This document shows, one piece after another, positions 1 to 10,480 of a stretch of DNA of 64,000 nt; the first letter of the stretch is position 1; every line of letters starts with the position of its first letter. The translations under genes were made by a program, and so were the position numbers. The stretch is from Patella vulgata (Eukaryota; Mollusca; Gastropoda; Patellidae), in contig NC_065882.2 in NCBI RefSeq assembly GCF_932274485.2, positions 80,378,767 through 80,442,766 on the forward strand, given 5' to 3'. A model generated the notes under the pieces. The model was not told where the DNA came from. It ran no database searches and was given only the letters and a program-made list of their open reading frames with translations.

Positions 1-105
1 CTGTCTAGTCGTTCGGATGGGACAAAAAACTGAGGTCCTGTGTACACATTGGCTTGCACGTAAAAGATCCCTTGGCAGTTGGAATTCGATATAAGAGTAG
101 GCCCA
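1..105 (+). mobile_element. SINE-A fragment cut by the window edge
   Basis: The 3' half of a SINE-A copy (ctgtctagtcgttcggatgg to ataagagtaggcc), matching the body of the full copy at 8136-8512. Its 5' head lies outside the window. Confidence 0.85.
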
Positions 106-275
106 CTGGACGTCTGCCGTATTTGTTCAATATGACCACCATGCCTTAACCCTTTTTGTTTAATATGGCCAACAAGCCTCTCCCCTATTTGTTCAATATG
201 ACCACCATGCCTCAACCCTTTTTGTTCAATATGGCCACCGAGCCTCTACCCTATTTGTTTAATACAACTAATTTG
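106..275 (+). repeat. ~32 bp degenerate minisatellite
   Basis: About five units around tttgttcaatatgrccaccr followed by an agcctc/tgcctcaaccc stretch. Odd and even units differ, giving a ~64 bp higher-order period. It ends about 45 bp before the first ALDH exon in the window. Confidence 0.75.
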
Positions 276-318
276 AGGGGTGAAGAGATTCTAATGTCTT
301 GTCTGAATTTATTTCCAG

Positions 319-421
319 ATTGGACAACTTATAGCTCAAGATGCTGCAAGAACCAACCTAAAACGAGTAACATTAGAACTTGGTGGAAAAAGTCCAAATA
401 TCATTTTAGCTGACGCAGATT
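319..421 (+). CDS. ALDH2: ALDH exon with general-base Glu motif
   Basis: Follows the acceptor tttccag and ends at the donor gtaagt. It reads [20 protein letters not shown] then [14 protein letters not shown]. The Glu of TLELGGK is the conserved general base of the family. It starts in phase 0 and leaves one base (t) for the next exon. Confidence 0.95.
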
Positions 422-3400
422 GTAAGTATTAAAGAGAGAATTTCATATTTTCGAGGAAAGTCAAAAGATAATTATTTCTGTCTTTTGCTCAATAGGTTGT
501 CAATTCACTATTATACGATCATAGGTATCATTCTCCTACTTATAAATCCTTGACCCCGGAAATAATAACACAATTACCTCCCTTGCTCCCTTGTTTTTCT
601 ACCCCCCCCCCCACCTGGAATAGCTATCTTCTAACGTTTGAATTTGAAGTTAAAATGATATTTTTGCCAATTTCTCAACTGGCAATAGTGAATTATAGGA
701 TTAATAGGATTATTCTTTAACAAGGTAGGACTGTTTATAGAAACCATCTATTTTAAGGCTTTATTTTAATACCTTTTAAAAATATAACTTAAAAATATGA
801 AATTGCAACTTTAAGCTGGATTGGAATGAGCTTCAAGTCTTGTCAATGTAATATTTTATTTGAGAGTAACATATGCGTAAAAAATCCTGTCAACATAATT
901 ATGGACTAATGGTTAGCGCAGGCACGTTTGATCATAATGTCTGTCATTTAGTCACAAGTGGCATGGTTTTGATTCCCTGCATGTACGTGACAATTGCGCA
1001 ACCTTGTGAGTTTTCTCTGGTTTCCTCCCACTGCTAAAGACCCCTGCACACAAACAAATTATTGAAATCAAATTGAACCATATGTTAGTCCCAAAATCAC
1101 CTAGTTTTTCTCTCTCTCTCTCTTCTTCTCTCTCTCTCTCTCTCATATTGTAAGAGATATTTTCTTGTATTTTCTAGTGGATCATGCAGTAGAACAGGCT
1201 CATTTTGGTCTGTTTTTCAATCAAGGACAGTGTTGTTGTGCTGGTACCAGAATATATGTAGAAGATAAAATATATGATGAATTTGTAGAAAAGAGTACAG
1301 AAAGGGCCAAAAAAAGGGTCGTAGGTGATCCTTTTACAAACGTAGAACAGGGACCTCAGGTTAGTACATGCCTGAAAATAATTCACCAGTCACAGAACAA
1401 ATTCATGGTGTTGTCAGAAACCATCCTCTATTTTTTGCAGACGTAGATGAGGGACCACAGGTTAGTACATACCTGGAAATAAGGCAGCTGTCACAGATAT
1501 TGTTCGGCACAAATTACGGTTTTGGCAGAAACAACCTCTCTGGTATCTGTATCTGGCACAGATTTGTCTTTATTCCAGATTTAACTTGACATATCCTGGA
1601 ATAACTTGGTGGTGTTGAGGGAATGTAAAAGCAGGGGCTCTATGAAGGGGATACATTGATGTGCTTTGCGTCATGGGTTTAGGGTATGGTAAAAATCAGA
1701 TTGTTGTAACGCTAAAATCAATAATCCTTAACCAGTATCGAGCATATTCCCTGTAGTCAAACATTTCTCGGTGTCAGATTGTGGGACCCTCCCCACACTC
1801 ACCCCACCAATAAAAATATTGGGTTTTTTTGTGTCCTCTCACAAAAATATTGAAATATTGTAACATTGCTTTGTTTATTTTAGGTCGATAAAGAACAATT
1901 TGATAAAGTTTTAAATTATATCGACATTGGTAAAAAAGAAGGAGCTAAAATGACGACTGGAGGAAAGAGAGTGGGTGATCGAGGCTACTTCATTGAACCA
2001 ACAGTATTCTCCGACGTCAAGGACAATATGGTTATTTCACAAGAAGAGGTAGGAAATTCTAGAGATATTTTTATAAACTCCCAAGTAACATAGAGATATT
2101 ATTGATGATTAAGCAGCATTTAGTAACTGAATGAGAATAATGCATGACATAATTATATGAAGTACAAGTTATTCAGACATGCATTATACAGAAATGAAAT
2201 GAAATGGGGTTTAACATCCTACTGTTCTGCTCCGAACTGGGCTAAGGAAGACGTTATACAAGAATACAGGTGTGTAACTATAGAATAACAAATGACATAA
2301 TTATATGGAATACAAGTTACTCAGACATGCATTATACAAGAATACAGGAGTGTAATTATAGGATAACACAATTATATGGAATACAAGTTACTCAGACATG
2401 CATTATACAAGAATACAGGCGTGTAACTATAGGATAACACATGACATAATTATATGGAATACAAGTTACTTAGAAGATTTATTTCTGGTGGCATTTCAAC
2501 AAGGATTCTCTCTTCTTTTATCAAGCAACCTGGCCAGAAATAAACTTCTAAGTAACTTGTCTTCCATATATTTGTATCGTGTGTTATACACACATTATAT
2601 TCCGGAGTTGCAGTGGGTAAGATGTTGGCTCGCTAGCTTGGCCGAGAAAGTTCATCTTGATTTTCCGACGTGGTTTCCCCTTGTTAGTGGTGCAGGACAG
2701 AGGGCCTGACTAGGACAGCTGTCTAGTTGTTTGGAAGGGATCAAAAATGGAGGTCCAATGTATACATTGGTATGCACGTAAAAGATCCTTTGGCAGTTGG
2801 AATTCAATATAAGAGTAGGTCATAGTGCCACTGCCCAGGCAAAATTTCTCTCATAGCACACTGTATGGCATATGTCCATCTTCATTAGCCCAGTCGGAGT
2901 AGGACGTTAAACCCCATTTCATTTTGATCCTGGTGGTGGCTGAGAAAATTCAGCAAGATTTTCCATTCTGTTTTTTTTCCCATGTCCTTGGTGCAGAACG
3001 GGCTGTCTTCAATGTAGAGCAGATGGAGAAACCACTATCTCTTATAGCCAATCTGGTTAAAACACAGATCCTATTTCGTTTCATTTTTTATAGTTCAAAA
3101 TTTCATTTTGTTTGTCTTTACTACACTCAATCGGCAAACCTCAACAGATTCCAGCACCCTACATCTAATCTCGGCTGTATAACAAAGTCCGCCATTAGAA
3201 CTACTTTCAAGTTCCGGGATTACAATGGCGTTGTCCATGACGACCAATGACGTGATTGATGACGACGTGTTTGAAGAATGTTTTATCTTACAAAATTTTC
3301 AAAGTTTGAAGCTGTTTTTCTTTCAAGTTTATCCGATTTTCTTTAGACAAGGACAAATTTGCACTGAAAATTCTACACATTCTTCAAACGACGCAATTAT

Positions 3401-6400
3401 GAGAACTTCTTTCTAAACGCATGCAAGTTTCCCTTATAAGTAAACCGGTGCCGCATCGCAAATGTATAGGCGTAGGTACATATCACTTACTGTCATACAG
3501 CCGAGGCTAGATGTAGGATACCGGAATCTGTCGAGGTTTGCCTAGTGTACTACACTAGGATCTGCAAGAGTTGTTTTATAACCGACGTTCTGATTTATGT
3601 GAGGAATTAGCCAATAAAACGGTCTGTTATGATGAGTTCTTGGCATGTGGTGCACAGAACTGTGGGTAAACCTCTAGAAACATCAACGCTGAATGATTAA
3701 TCAATGTCTGATGTCATAGGGTTAAAAGCCATATTACTCCTGACACGACCTCCCAGTACAACTGGTCAGATCTTCATGTAGTGTAGGCCATCAAAAGTAG
3801 GGAGCCACGGTGGCTAGGTGGGTAAGGCGCTGGCTCGCTAGCCTGGAAGTCGGGTGTTCGATCCCTGCATCCTGATTTTCAAACGTGGTTTCCCCTTGTC
3901 AGTGATGCAGGACGGAGGGCCTGACAAGGACAGCTGTCTAGTCCTTCGGATGAGACGAAAACCGAGGTCCCATGTAAACATTGGAATGCATGTAAAACAT
4001 CCCTTGGCAGTTGGAATTTGATATAAGAGTAGGCGATAGTGCCGCTGCCCGGGCAAAATTTCCCTCATAGCACACTGTATGGCATATGCCCATCTTCATT
4101 AGCCCAGTATAGGAGCAAAAGTATAAAAGAACAAAGTGAAATATAGATCTATATTTTAACCAGATAGACTCCTAGCTCACTGCATGGCAAATGTTAGTCT
4201 TCATTAGCCCAGTTGGTGCAGAAAAGTAGGACATTAGACCCTGTTTCATATTCTGATGAATCTTGTGTAATACATTTTCATTGGATTCCATTTCAGATTT
4301 TTGGACCAGTTATGAGTATTTCCAAATTTTCAAGTTTAGATGAGGTTATAAACAGATCCCACAATACCATATATGGTCTGGCAGCAGCTGTTTTTACCAA
4401 GGATGTAGAAAGAGCCCTTTATTTATCGAACAGCTTGAGAGCAGGAACAGTATGGTAATTATACAATTGGTTTTTTTTTTCTTTTTATAGAAGACCCAAT
4501 TTCACAAATGATTCTCTGACTCTCAAGATTGGTCGCATTATTTCTGTTACATCTCTTTTGTATTCCTGATTGTTTTCAAATCTGAGTGAAGTCTGTGTCT
4601 CTATAGGCCCGGGACTGTACAGCGCAGTGGATGCTTACGGCTGGCCCCCGGATCTTTTCACTTGATTTGTTTATTTGGTGCAAATATTACAATGTCTATT
4701 TTCTATCTTGCCCGCAGGTTTATCTTGTAGATTTTTGTTTTGCGTGTAGTGCGGTCCTCCTGCACTTACTATTAAGAGTTTACTCAAAATTGTTCGCCTT
4801 ATTTTAACCAAAATATAGCCCTTTATAAAACTTTTGTTGTTTTAATGTATCAAATGCATCAATAAGAAACTATGTACAAATTCTTATGTTTCTAGATCCA
4901 AGATATTTGTCATAAATAGTGATTGAAAATTGTGTAAATTCATGACTTAAACATATATTATGCAAGAGGTAAATCTGCTTATTTGCAGGTCTTTCTTTAG
5001 GCCTGAAATGTTATCTAAATTATAATTAGACATTAATGAACTTATCCAGACCATAATCAACTCTCAATGGCATCGCTAGCCTGCAATATTTACTGGATAA
5101 TGATCCCATTTGCTGCTCGACTTCCATTCATAATTTAATCAAGATATGGATGATCGAGACTATGTTTTTTATAATACAGACTTAAGTAATGATGATCGAG
5201 GCTAGGCTGAAATTTCAATCGCTTAATTCTCGGTTCATAGTGGATCAATTTGACTGAAATTTTCAGCAAATTGCCTAATCTATTTAATATCGGATAAATC
5301 CGATGCCATCGAGAGTTGATTATGGCCTGGATCAGTTAATTACTATCTAATTAATTAATAATTTAGAAAACATTTCAGGCCTAAAGAAAGACCTGCAATA
5401 GGCATATTTAGCTTTTGCATAATGTATGTTTAAATTATATTATACAATCATATATATTCCCTTCAAACAGAGGACTAGTATATATACCCTTCAAACAGAG
5501 GACTAGTATATATCACATTCAAACAGAGGACTAGTATATCTCCCCTTCAAACAAAGGACTAGTATATATTCCCTTCAAACAGAGGACTAGTATATATCCC
5601 CTTCAAACATAGGACTATTATATATTCCCTTCAAATCGAGGACTAGTATATATTCCCTTCAAACAAAGGACTAGTATATATTCCCTTCAAACAGAGGACT
5701 AGTATATATCCCCTTCAAACATAGGACTATTATATATTCCCTTCAAATCGAGGACTAGTATATATTCCCTTCAAACAGAGGACTAGTATATACATGTATT
5801 CCCTTCAAACAGAGGACTAGTATATATTCCCTTCAAACCAAGGACTAGCATATATTCCCTTTGAACAGAAGACTAGTTGCACTATAATGTGGAGTATGAC
5901 AAGCTGTTTTGATCATGCTTTGATGTTTCAAAGGTTACATCAATTATTAATTGCTCAATGATTACAGGGTAAACTGCTTTGATGTTTTCGACGCAGCAGC
6001 ACCATTTGGAGGTTACAAGATGTCTGGTAATGGTCGTGAATTGGGAGAGTATGGTTTAGATAGCTATACAGAGGTCAAAACGGTCAGTTTTACATTTTCT
6101 ACTTTCATTTACAGCAACACATTATTTGTCAACTGTTAACATTCACAGAAATATTATTGTACAAAATGAGAGGGAGTGTAACATCCTACGTACTGTTCTT
6201 CTTCGACTGGACTTATGAAGAAGGGGATACGCCATACAGTGTGTTATGAGGACAAATTTTCCCCATCTGTCAAGGGTTCTTCAACGTGCACACCAACTTG
6301 CAATCTGATTGAAATACAGATCTATGTTTCGTTTCGTTTTTTTATATTTTCGATGGCCTCCACAACATGAAAATCTGACTAGTTGTAGTGGAAGGTTGCG

Positions 6401-8584
6401 TCAGAGGGTCATACGACCGAGTTTTGAACCTATGACGTCAGACATTGATTAATCAATCAGCATTGACGTTTCTAGTGGTTTACCTACAGTTCCGTGCAGA
6501 GCATGCCAGGAACTCGCCATAACAGTCTGTTTCATTGACTAATTCCTCACATCAACTAGAACACCTGTTATATAACAACTCTTCCAGATCCTAGTGTAGT
6601 AAAGACAAACAAAACAAAATTTTGAACTATAAAAAACGAAACAAAATAGGATCTGTGTTTTAATCAGATTGGGCAACTTGCACTACAGGAAATTATTTGA
6701 TTGTTTTTGCATGATATTTGTCTTGGGTTAACATTTTGTTGCAATAAATATCTTAAATTATTCAACACTTTCTTTGAACCGTTTGGGTTGAATCTGTTAG
6801 CTACATTGTCTAACCGCAGGACACTATACTGGATAACAATTTCATCATTTACATCATTGGATGATATTTTGAAAGATACTCTCTTGTATTTCAAATGGAT
6901 CAAACTGTAGAACTGACTCAGTTTGATTCCACCCCCTTCTCCCTCCTGCTCTTCCCTCTATCCCTCCCTCTCTCTCCTTTTTATATGTCCACATTTCCAA
7001 TGTATATTGGCGTCAACCCCGTTCCTCCATCTGTCGGTCCGTCCGTCGTCCACAATTTCTTGTGAATGCTCCTATTGCTAAAAGTTATCATCCGTTTGTT
7101 TTAAAATGTATGTATGTTGTTTACATTAGTGAAATGAAAAAGCCTATTTTATTTCAATAAATTCCATCAATTACTTCTAGAATTATGGCCCTTGTTTCAC
7201 TTTGTTGCACCTTGTGAACGTTCTAACATCAAAAGTTATCTGCAGATCTGTATGAAATTTATGTGTCATTTAAATTAGAAAAAAAGAAGAATCCTATTGA
7301 ATTCCAGCAATTTCCATTAATTACATCTAGAGTTATGGCCCTTATTTCACTTATCTTCCGATCTTTATGAAATTTATATGCATTATTAAATTAGTGAAGT
7401 TTCTGTTAATTACTTTTAGAGTTATGGCCCTTGTTTCACTTTGTTGAACCTTGTGAATTATTTAACACCAAAAGTTATCATCTTATCTGTATGAAATTTA
7501 TATGCATCATTTAGATTAGTGAAATGGCCCATGTTTCACTTTGTTGAACCATGTTAATGCTCAATTTACGAAAGTTATCATCCGATGTGTATGAAATTTA
7601 TATGCATCATTTAAATTTGTGAAACGGATGTCTATTGAATTTCAGCAATTTCCGTCAATTACTTCTAGAGTTATGGTCCTTGTTTTATTTTGAGAATCTT
7701 GTAAACGTTCGAATGACAAAAGTTATCATCTGATCTGTATGATATTTATTTGCATTATTTAAATTAGTAAAACAAAAAAGCCTGTCAAATTTCAACAATT
7801 TCTGTAAATTACTTGCAGAGTTAAAACCCTTGTTTCAGTTTGTAGAACCATGTGAACCCTCAAATGACGAAAATTACAATCTCATCTGTATGAAATTGTC
7901 TTGTAAATGCCCCCAATTATCTACAAAAGAATAAATATGCGAAAACCCTTGTCAACAATTTTGCTGCTGTGGGTGTATGTTTCATTGTCTGGCAACCTAT
8001 GTTCTTCCCTCTATTCCTCCTCTCTCTCTCTCTCCCCTCCGTTGCCCGTCTCTCTCTCTCTCCCCGACTCTTTCTCCCTCTTTATCGATATGCCCCCTTC
8101 CCCCTCGCTCTCCAATTTAGAATGTTACATGTCATGGGGATCACGTGGCTAAGTGGGTAAGACGCTAGCTCGCTAGCCTGGAGGTCGGGTGTTCGATCCC
8201 TGCATTGGCCGAGAAAGTTCATCCAGATTTTCCGGCGTGGTTCTCCCTTGTCAGTGAAGCAGGACGGAGGGGCTGACAAGGAAAGCTGTCTAGTCGTTCG
8301 GATGGTACGAAAAACCGAGGTCCCGTGTACACATTGGCGTGCACGTAAAAGATCCCTTGGCAGTTGGAATTCGATATAAGAGTAGGCCGTAGTGCCGCTG
8401 TCCGGGCAAAATTTCCCTCATAGCACACTGTATGGCGTATGCCCGTCTTCATTAGCCCAGGTTAGGAGCAGAACAGTAGGACGTTAAACCCCATTTCATT
8501 TCATTTCATTTCTGTTACATGTCATTTACAATGTTTTTTTGTATATTTCAGGTCACCATTAAGATCCCACAGAAAAATTCCTAA
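319..8584 (+). CDS. ALDH2: Aldehyde dehydrogenase, ALDH1/ALDH2 clade (3' six exons; 5' part outside window)
   Basis: Spliced gene with coding exons 319-421, 1178-1359, 1884-2048, 4297-4454, 5968-6082 and 8552-8584. They join in frame into 251 residues and a stop, about the C-terminal half of a ~500-residue NAD-dependent aldehyde dehydrogenase, which oxidises aldehydes to carboxylic acids. Seen: the general-base motif LELGGKSPN, the nucleophile loop [19 protein letters not shown], the EEIFGPVM motif, [18 protein letters not shown] and the C-terminus IPQKNS. All introns are GT-AG and their phases agree across junctions. CCC at the active site, [11 protein letters not shown] and GYKMSG resemble ALDH2 more than ALDH1A; that sub-assignment is from memory of the human proteins. 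Mitochondrial or cytosolic location cannot be judged because the N-terminus is missing. No key residue is lost, so the gene looks functional. The introns are full of transposons. Confidence 0.95.
905..1145 (+). mobile_element. SINE-B copy in ALDH intron
   Basis: Degenerate tRNA-like head (aatggttagcgcaggcacg), B-box-like gttttgattccc, the conserved body (cctcccactgctaaagaccc, aaccatatgttagtccc) and a long TC tail. The tail ends ~33 bp before the acceptor at 1177. Confidence 0.85.
1178..1359 (+). CDS. ALDH2: ALDH exon with catalytic cysteine
   Basis: The acceptor is tattttctag and the donor is gttagt. It starts [18 protein letters not shown] and continues [20 protein letters not shown]. The central Cys of CCC is the nucleophile. 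It ends EQGPQ in phase 0. The pyrimidine-rich tail of a SINE-B copy ends about 33 bp upstream. The last 20 bases of the exon are repeated downstream in the intron. Confidence 0.96.
1340..1540 (+). repeat. Tandem duplication of an ALDH exon-intron boundary
   Basis: 1340-1430 (last 20 exon bases plus the start of the intron) is repeated at 1441-1540 with moderate divergence. The second copy keeps the donor (ggaccacag|gttagt) and is preceded by tttttgcag, so 1441-1460 looks like a 20-bp mini-exon. If included it would bring an immediate stop (acg tag). Confidence 0.75.
1884..2048 (+). CDS. ALDH2: ALDH exon, VDKEQF to ISQEE
   Basis: 165 bp, 55 codons, phase 0 at both ends. It reads [20 protein letters not shown] and so on to NMVISQEE, with the [10 protein letters not shown] block typical of ALDH1/2. 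The same segment in human ALDH2 is also 55 residues. Confidence 0.96.
2134..2470 (+). repeat. ~86 bp minisatellite split by a SINE-A remnant
   Basis: Four copies of a unit containing acataattatatggaatac and gacatgcattatacaagaat. The first copy is interrupted at about 2193-2258 by a reverse-strand SINE-A 3' end (gaaatgaaatgaaatggggt). Confidence 0.75.
2600..2925 (+). mobile_element. SINE-A copy
   Basis: Runs from gtgggtaagatgttggctcg to gttaaaccccatttcatttt. The B-box region is deleted, joining the tRNA-like head directly to the gccgagaaagttcat body. Confidence 0.85.
3128..3547. mobile_element. Mutator-like MITE with 9-bp target duplication
   Basis: 420 bp with ~25-bp imperfect terminal inverted repeats. 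Both ends carry ggcaaacctc followed by a near-identical acagattcc. It is flanked by the 9-bp direct repeat TACTACACT at 3119-3127 and 3548-3556. The uninterrupted target sequence is visible in other repeat D copies (for example 6590-6606, reverse strand). A 63-codon frame inside it has no recognisable product. Confidence 0.75.
3800..4115 (+). mobile_element. SINE-A copy inserted in repeat D
   Basis: Starts ggagccacggtggctaggtg and stops in the 3' region (cattagcccagtataggagc), lacking the usual tail. It is flanked by CAAAAGTA at 3792-3799 and 4116-4123. The host repeat D resumes immediately afterwards. Confidence 0.82.
4297..4454 (+). CDS. ALDH2: ALDH exon, IFGPV to AGTVW
   Basis: The acceptor is atttcag. 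The donor falls inside the Trp codon (tg|gtaatt), giving phase 2. It encodes [20 protein letters not shown] followed by [16 protein letters not shown] and LRAGTVW. The preceding 2.2 kb intron carries a four-layer transposon nest. Confidence 0.95.
4775..4890 (-). repeat. Repeat H, inverted relative to 31870-31985
   Basis: About 105 bp (tactcaaaattgttcgcctt to agaaactatgtac) that reappears nearly unchanged on the other strand at 31870-31985. Both copies lie next to a repeat C element. No coding capacity seen. Confidence 0.65.
4947..5433. mobile_element. Repeat C copy with long inverted arms
   Basis: Both ends carry the same ~130-bp C terminus (ttaaacatayattatgcaa onward) in opposite orientations, about 4947-5077 and 5303-5433. 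The copy can therefore fold back. Other C copies have two different ends that share only TTAAAnATACATTATG. Confidence 0.75.
5447..5878 (+). repeat. 28-bp minisatellite, about 15 units
   Basis: Units of cccttcaaacagaggactag plus tatatatt. Variants (aaacataggactatt, aaatcgagg) recur in the same order, giving a ~112-bp higher-order unit. It lies in the ALDH intron just upstream of the exon at 5968. Confidence 0.9.
5968..6082 (+). CDS. ALDH2: ALDH exon, VNCFDVF to EVKT
   Basis: Begins with the last base of the Trp codon, then [20 protein letters not shown] and [18 protein letters not shown]. The donor is gtcagt. It sits about 90 bp downstream of a 15-unit minisatellite. Confidence 0.95.
6165..6300 (-). 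mobile_element. SINE-A fragment
   Basis: Reverse-strand 3' portion (gtgtaacatcctacgtactg to tcttcaacgtgcacacc), cut by the repeat D element that follows. Confidence 0.7.
6301..6671. mobile_element. Repeat D, near-complete MITE
   Basis: 371 bp with ~40-bp imperfect inverted ends (caatctgattgaaatacaga; right end tgttttaatcagattg), flanked by CAACTTG at 6294-6300 and 6674-6680. This is the best reference copy. Partial copies lie at 10757-10812, 19310-19516, 40090-40322 and 49405-49693. The superfamily is not settled; the flank is compatible with an 8-bp hAT-type duplication. Confidence 0.75.
7050..8003 (+). repeat. Divergent ~140 bp tandem units with conserved terminal segment
   Basis: Five to six units containing aaaagttatcatccgatctg, tgaaatttatatgcatcatt and gagttatggcccttgtttca. 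It closes with a segment (aataaatatgcgaaaaccct to ggcaacctat) also found at 10390-10480 and 30172-30266. No open frame. It occupies most of the last ALDH intron. Confidence 0.75.
8136..8512 (+). mobile_element. SINE-A, full-length reference copy
   Basis: 377 bp flanked by the 13-bp duplication TGTTACATGTCAT (8123-8135 and 8513-8525). An RNA polymerase III A-box-like TGGCTAAGTGGG lies at 8146-8157 and a B-box-like gtgttcgatccc at about 8189-8200. The tail is ATTTC repeats. This structure defines a tRNA-derived SINE mobilised by a LINE. Confidence 0.93.
8552..8584 (+). CDS. ALDH2: ALDH terminal exon, [10 protein letters not shown] stop
   Basis: A ten-codon last coding exon after the acceptor tatatttcag, with stop TAA at 8582-8584. 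The PQKNS end is shared with vertebrate ALDH2 and ALDH1A2. A full SINE-A copy ends 40 bp upstream. The first AATAAA I see downstream is at 9542, inside a minisatellite, so the true 3' end is uncertain. Confidence 0.93.
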   Translation, partial: VTIKIPQKNS

Positions 8585-9455
8585 TAAGGAAAAGAAAAAC
8601 AGAGTACATCTAAGCAACATCCGACATAATTAGATCATATTATTTTCATCTTACCATAATCTAATGAACAAATAATTATGTGATTGTACTAATTTGTCTC
8701 CTTCCTGTGTAGAAATATATTACAGTGGCCTTATATCAATTTATATATCAATAAGGAATGTGTTACACAAATCTTTAAAACAAGGGAAACAAATCACTCC
8801 GCTTTTGTCAAGTGAAGTCAGTTGTAAGCAATCGTTTAAAGTTCAGATCCCAGTCCATGTATGAGGAGAATTGTTACAGGTTTGGTTTGGTAGATATTTA
8901 CGATTTTAACCATTCTGTCCTATTATACTCACAGTGGCCTTGGACAAAGCACCAATCTATGCTCAAATGTTAGCGTCGTCGTATAGTTTTGTGTGAATTT
9001 TAAACGAAACAAAATGAAAAATATTAATATATTTAAGGATTATAAACCGTCAGTTCATAATAATACAACTTTATAGATTTACTACTTCTTGGTTTGTTAC
9101 ATACAACGTTTCAATACTCTTACAGGTATCTTAATCAAGCAATGATAAAAAAAAATGAATAACAACCTCCATCCATGAGTAAAACAATTTAACAATCCAA
9201 ACATAACATTAATTAAGACTTCTAACAACAACCATATTCCCTTATTTATAATAGATTAAAATGGGGACCGAAGTTTTTCTTTTGTTAAAATTTGACATAT
9301 TCTGAGACAAATGTTTATTGGACTGTTGATGTATTGTAGCTTTACAGTAGTATTTTACTGACTTTTGTCCAGTGAAAAATATTTTGATAAATATGTTATA
9401 TTTATTACATGTTAAGTTGTTTTATATATACCTTTTATTTAGATTCTTTTTCTAA

Positions 9456-9672
9456 TGAAATTGTTATAAAGTCTGAGCCAGGACTTCGCAATGTCTCTGA
9501 TGAAATTGTTAAAGTGCAAGCCAGATCTTCACAATATTTCTAATAAAATTGTTAAAGTCGGAGCCAGATCTTCGCAATGTCTCTGATGAAATTGTTAAAG
9601 TCCGAGCCAGAGCTTCACAATATCTCTGATGAAATTGTTAAAGTCCGAGCCAGATCTTCGCAATGTCTCTGA
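9456..9672 (+). repeat. 41-bp minisatellite, about five units
   Basis: Units around tctgatgaaattgttaaagt followed by ccgagccagatcttcgcaatg. The sequence just after it (gtcatttggggaattc, caaactacaatatt) recurs at 42300-42370 and, inverted, near 44920-44950. Confidence 0.85.
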
Positions 9673-10029
9673 TAGTCATTTGGGGAATTCAGAATCCCTT
9701 GCAAACTACAATATTATGAAAGTTGAAAAATAGTCCAATTCAATTCATTATTTACAAAATTGTGATGAATTGAAAAGTTGTCAATATTCGGACAGGATGC
9801 TGAAATGTTTTGATTTTGTTTTCTTAATTTTGATATCAGGATAAGTACATTTAACGGGGATTATGTTGTGAAAAAAATTCATATTGTCTGAAAAATACCA
9901 TTGACGATCAGCGACGGTAACTGAAAATTAGGCACAAGTCATCTGTAATTCTGTCTGGTACAGATTTTGATGTTTTTATGCACCCATATTGAAATGCGGT
10001 CGTATATTGTTGTCGCCCCTGTCCATCCT

Positions 10030-10480
10030 GTGTCCATAATGTTTTGCGGGCTAAAGTTAATATCCAATTGTAAATTTATACACAATGTTTAAGATCATAA
10101 GACGAAGAAGCCTATTGATTTTCAACGACTTCTGACAATTACTGCCTGAGTTATGGCCCTTGATCACTCTAAAAAAAATTGTGGATGCTCTTAACGCTAA
10201 AGTTAACATCCAGTTGTCTTTAAATTTATACACAGTGTTACAGTCGTGCGATGAAGACGCCTTAATGATTTTCAACGATTTCTGATAATTACTGCTAGAA
10301 TTATGGCCCTTGATCCCTTTGAATTATCTCGGATGCTGTAGAGGTTATTAATCAGATTTGAGTATGTTGTAAATGTTACCATTACTTACAAAAGAAAAAA
10401 TATATGACAACCCTTGTTGATTGCCAAGACGACTTAGCTGTTGTGGGCGTATGTTTTGTTGCTTGGCAACCTATATGTAT
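10030..10480 (+). repeat. Second copy of the gagttatggccc repeat
   Basis: Two to three ~140 bp units followed by the conserved end segment at 10390-10480 with gttgcttggcaacc. Same family as 7050-8003 and 29930-30266. Confidence 0.7.

Larger units (their letters stand above)
3049..4167 (+). mobile_element. Repeat D copy (MITE) carrying two later insertions
   Basis: The left end is caatctggttaaaacacaga and the right end is atttagatc-type sequence closing with ttttaaccagat, the inverted match. The body (aggatctgcaagagttg, gtctgatgtcatagggtt) is broken by a Mutator-like MITE at 3128-3547 and a SINE-A at 3800-4115. It sits in an older SINE-A whose halves are about 2926-3048 and 4169-4251. The flanks cttatagc and ctcctagc may be an eroded 8-bp target duplication. 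Confidence 0.75.

Noticed and set aside
156-413. 85-codon forward frame at the left end
   Set aside because: Minisatellite translation that runs out of frame over the true ALDH exon at 319-421.
3225-3416. 63-codon frame, possible Mutator transposase piece
   Set aside because: Within a 420-bp MITE, too short and without recognisable transposase motifs.
8082-8452. Overlapping reverse frames with recurring [13 protein letters not shown]-like peptide
   Set aside because: Translation of the SINE-A body, repeated at more than ten sites; not a protein family.
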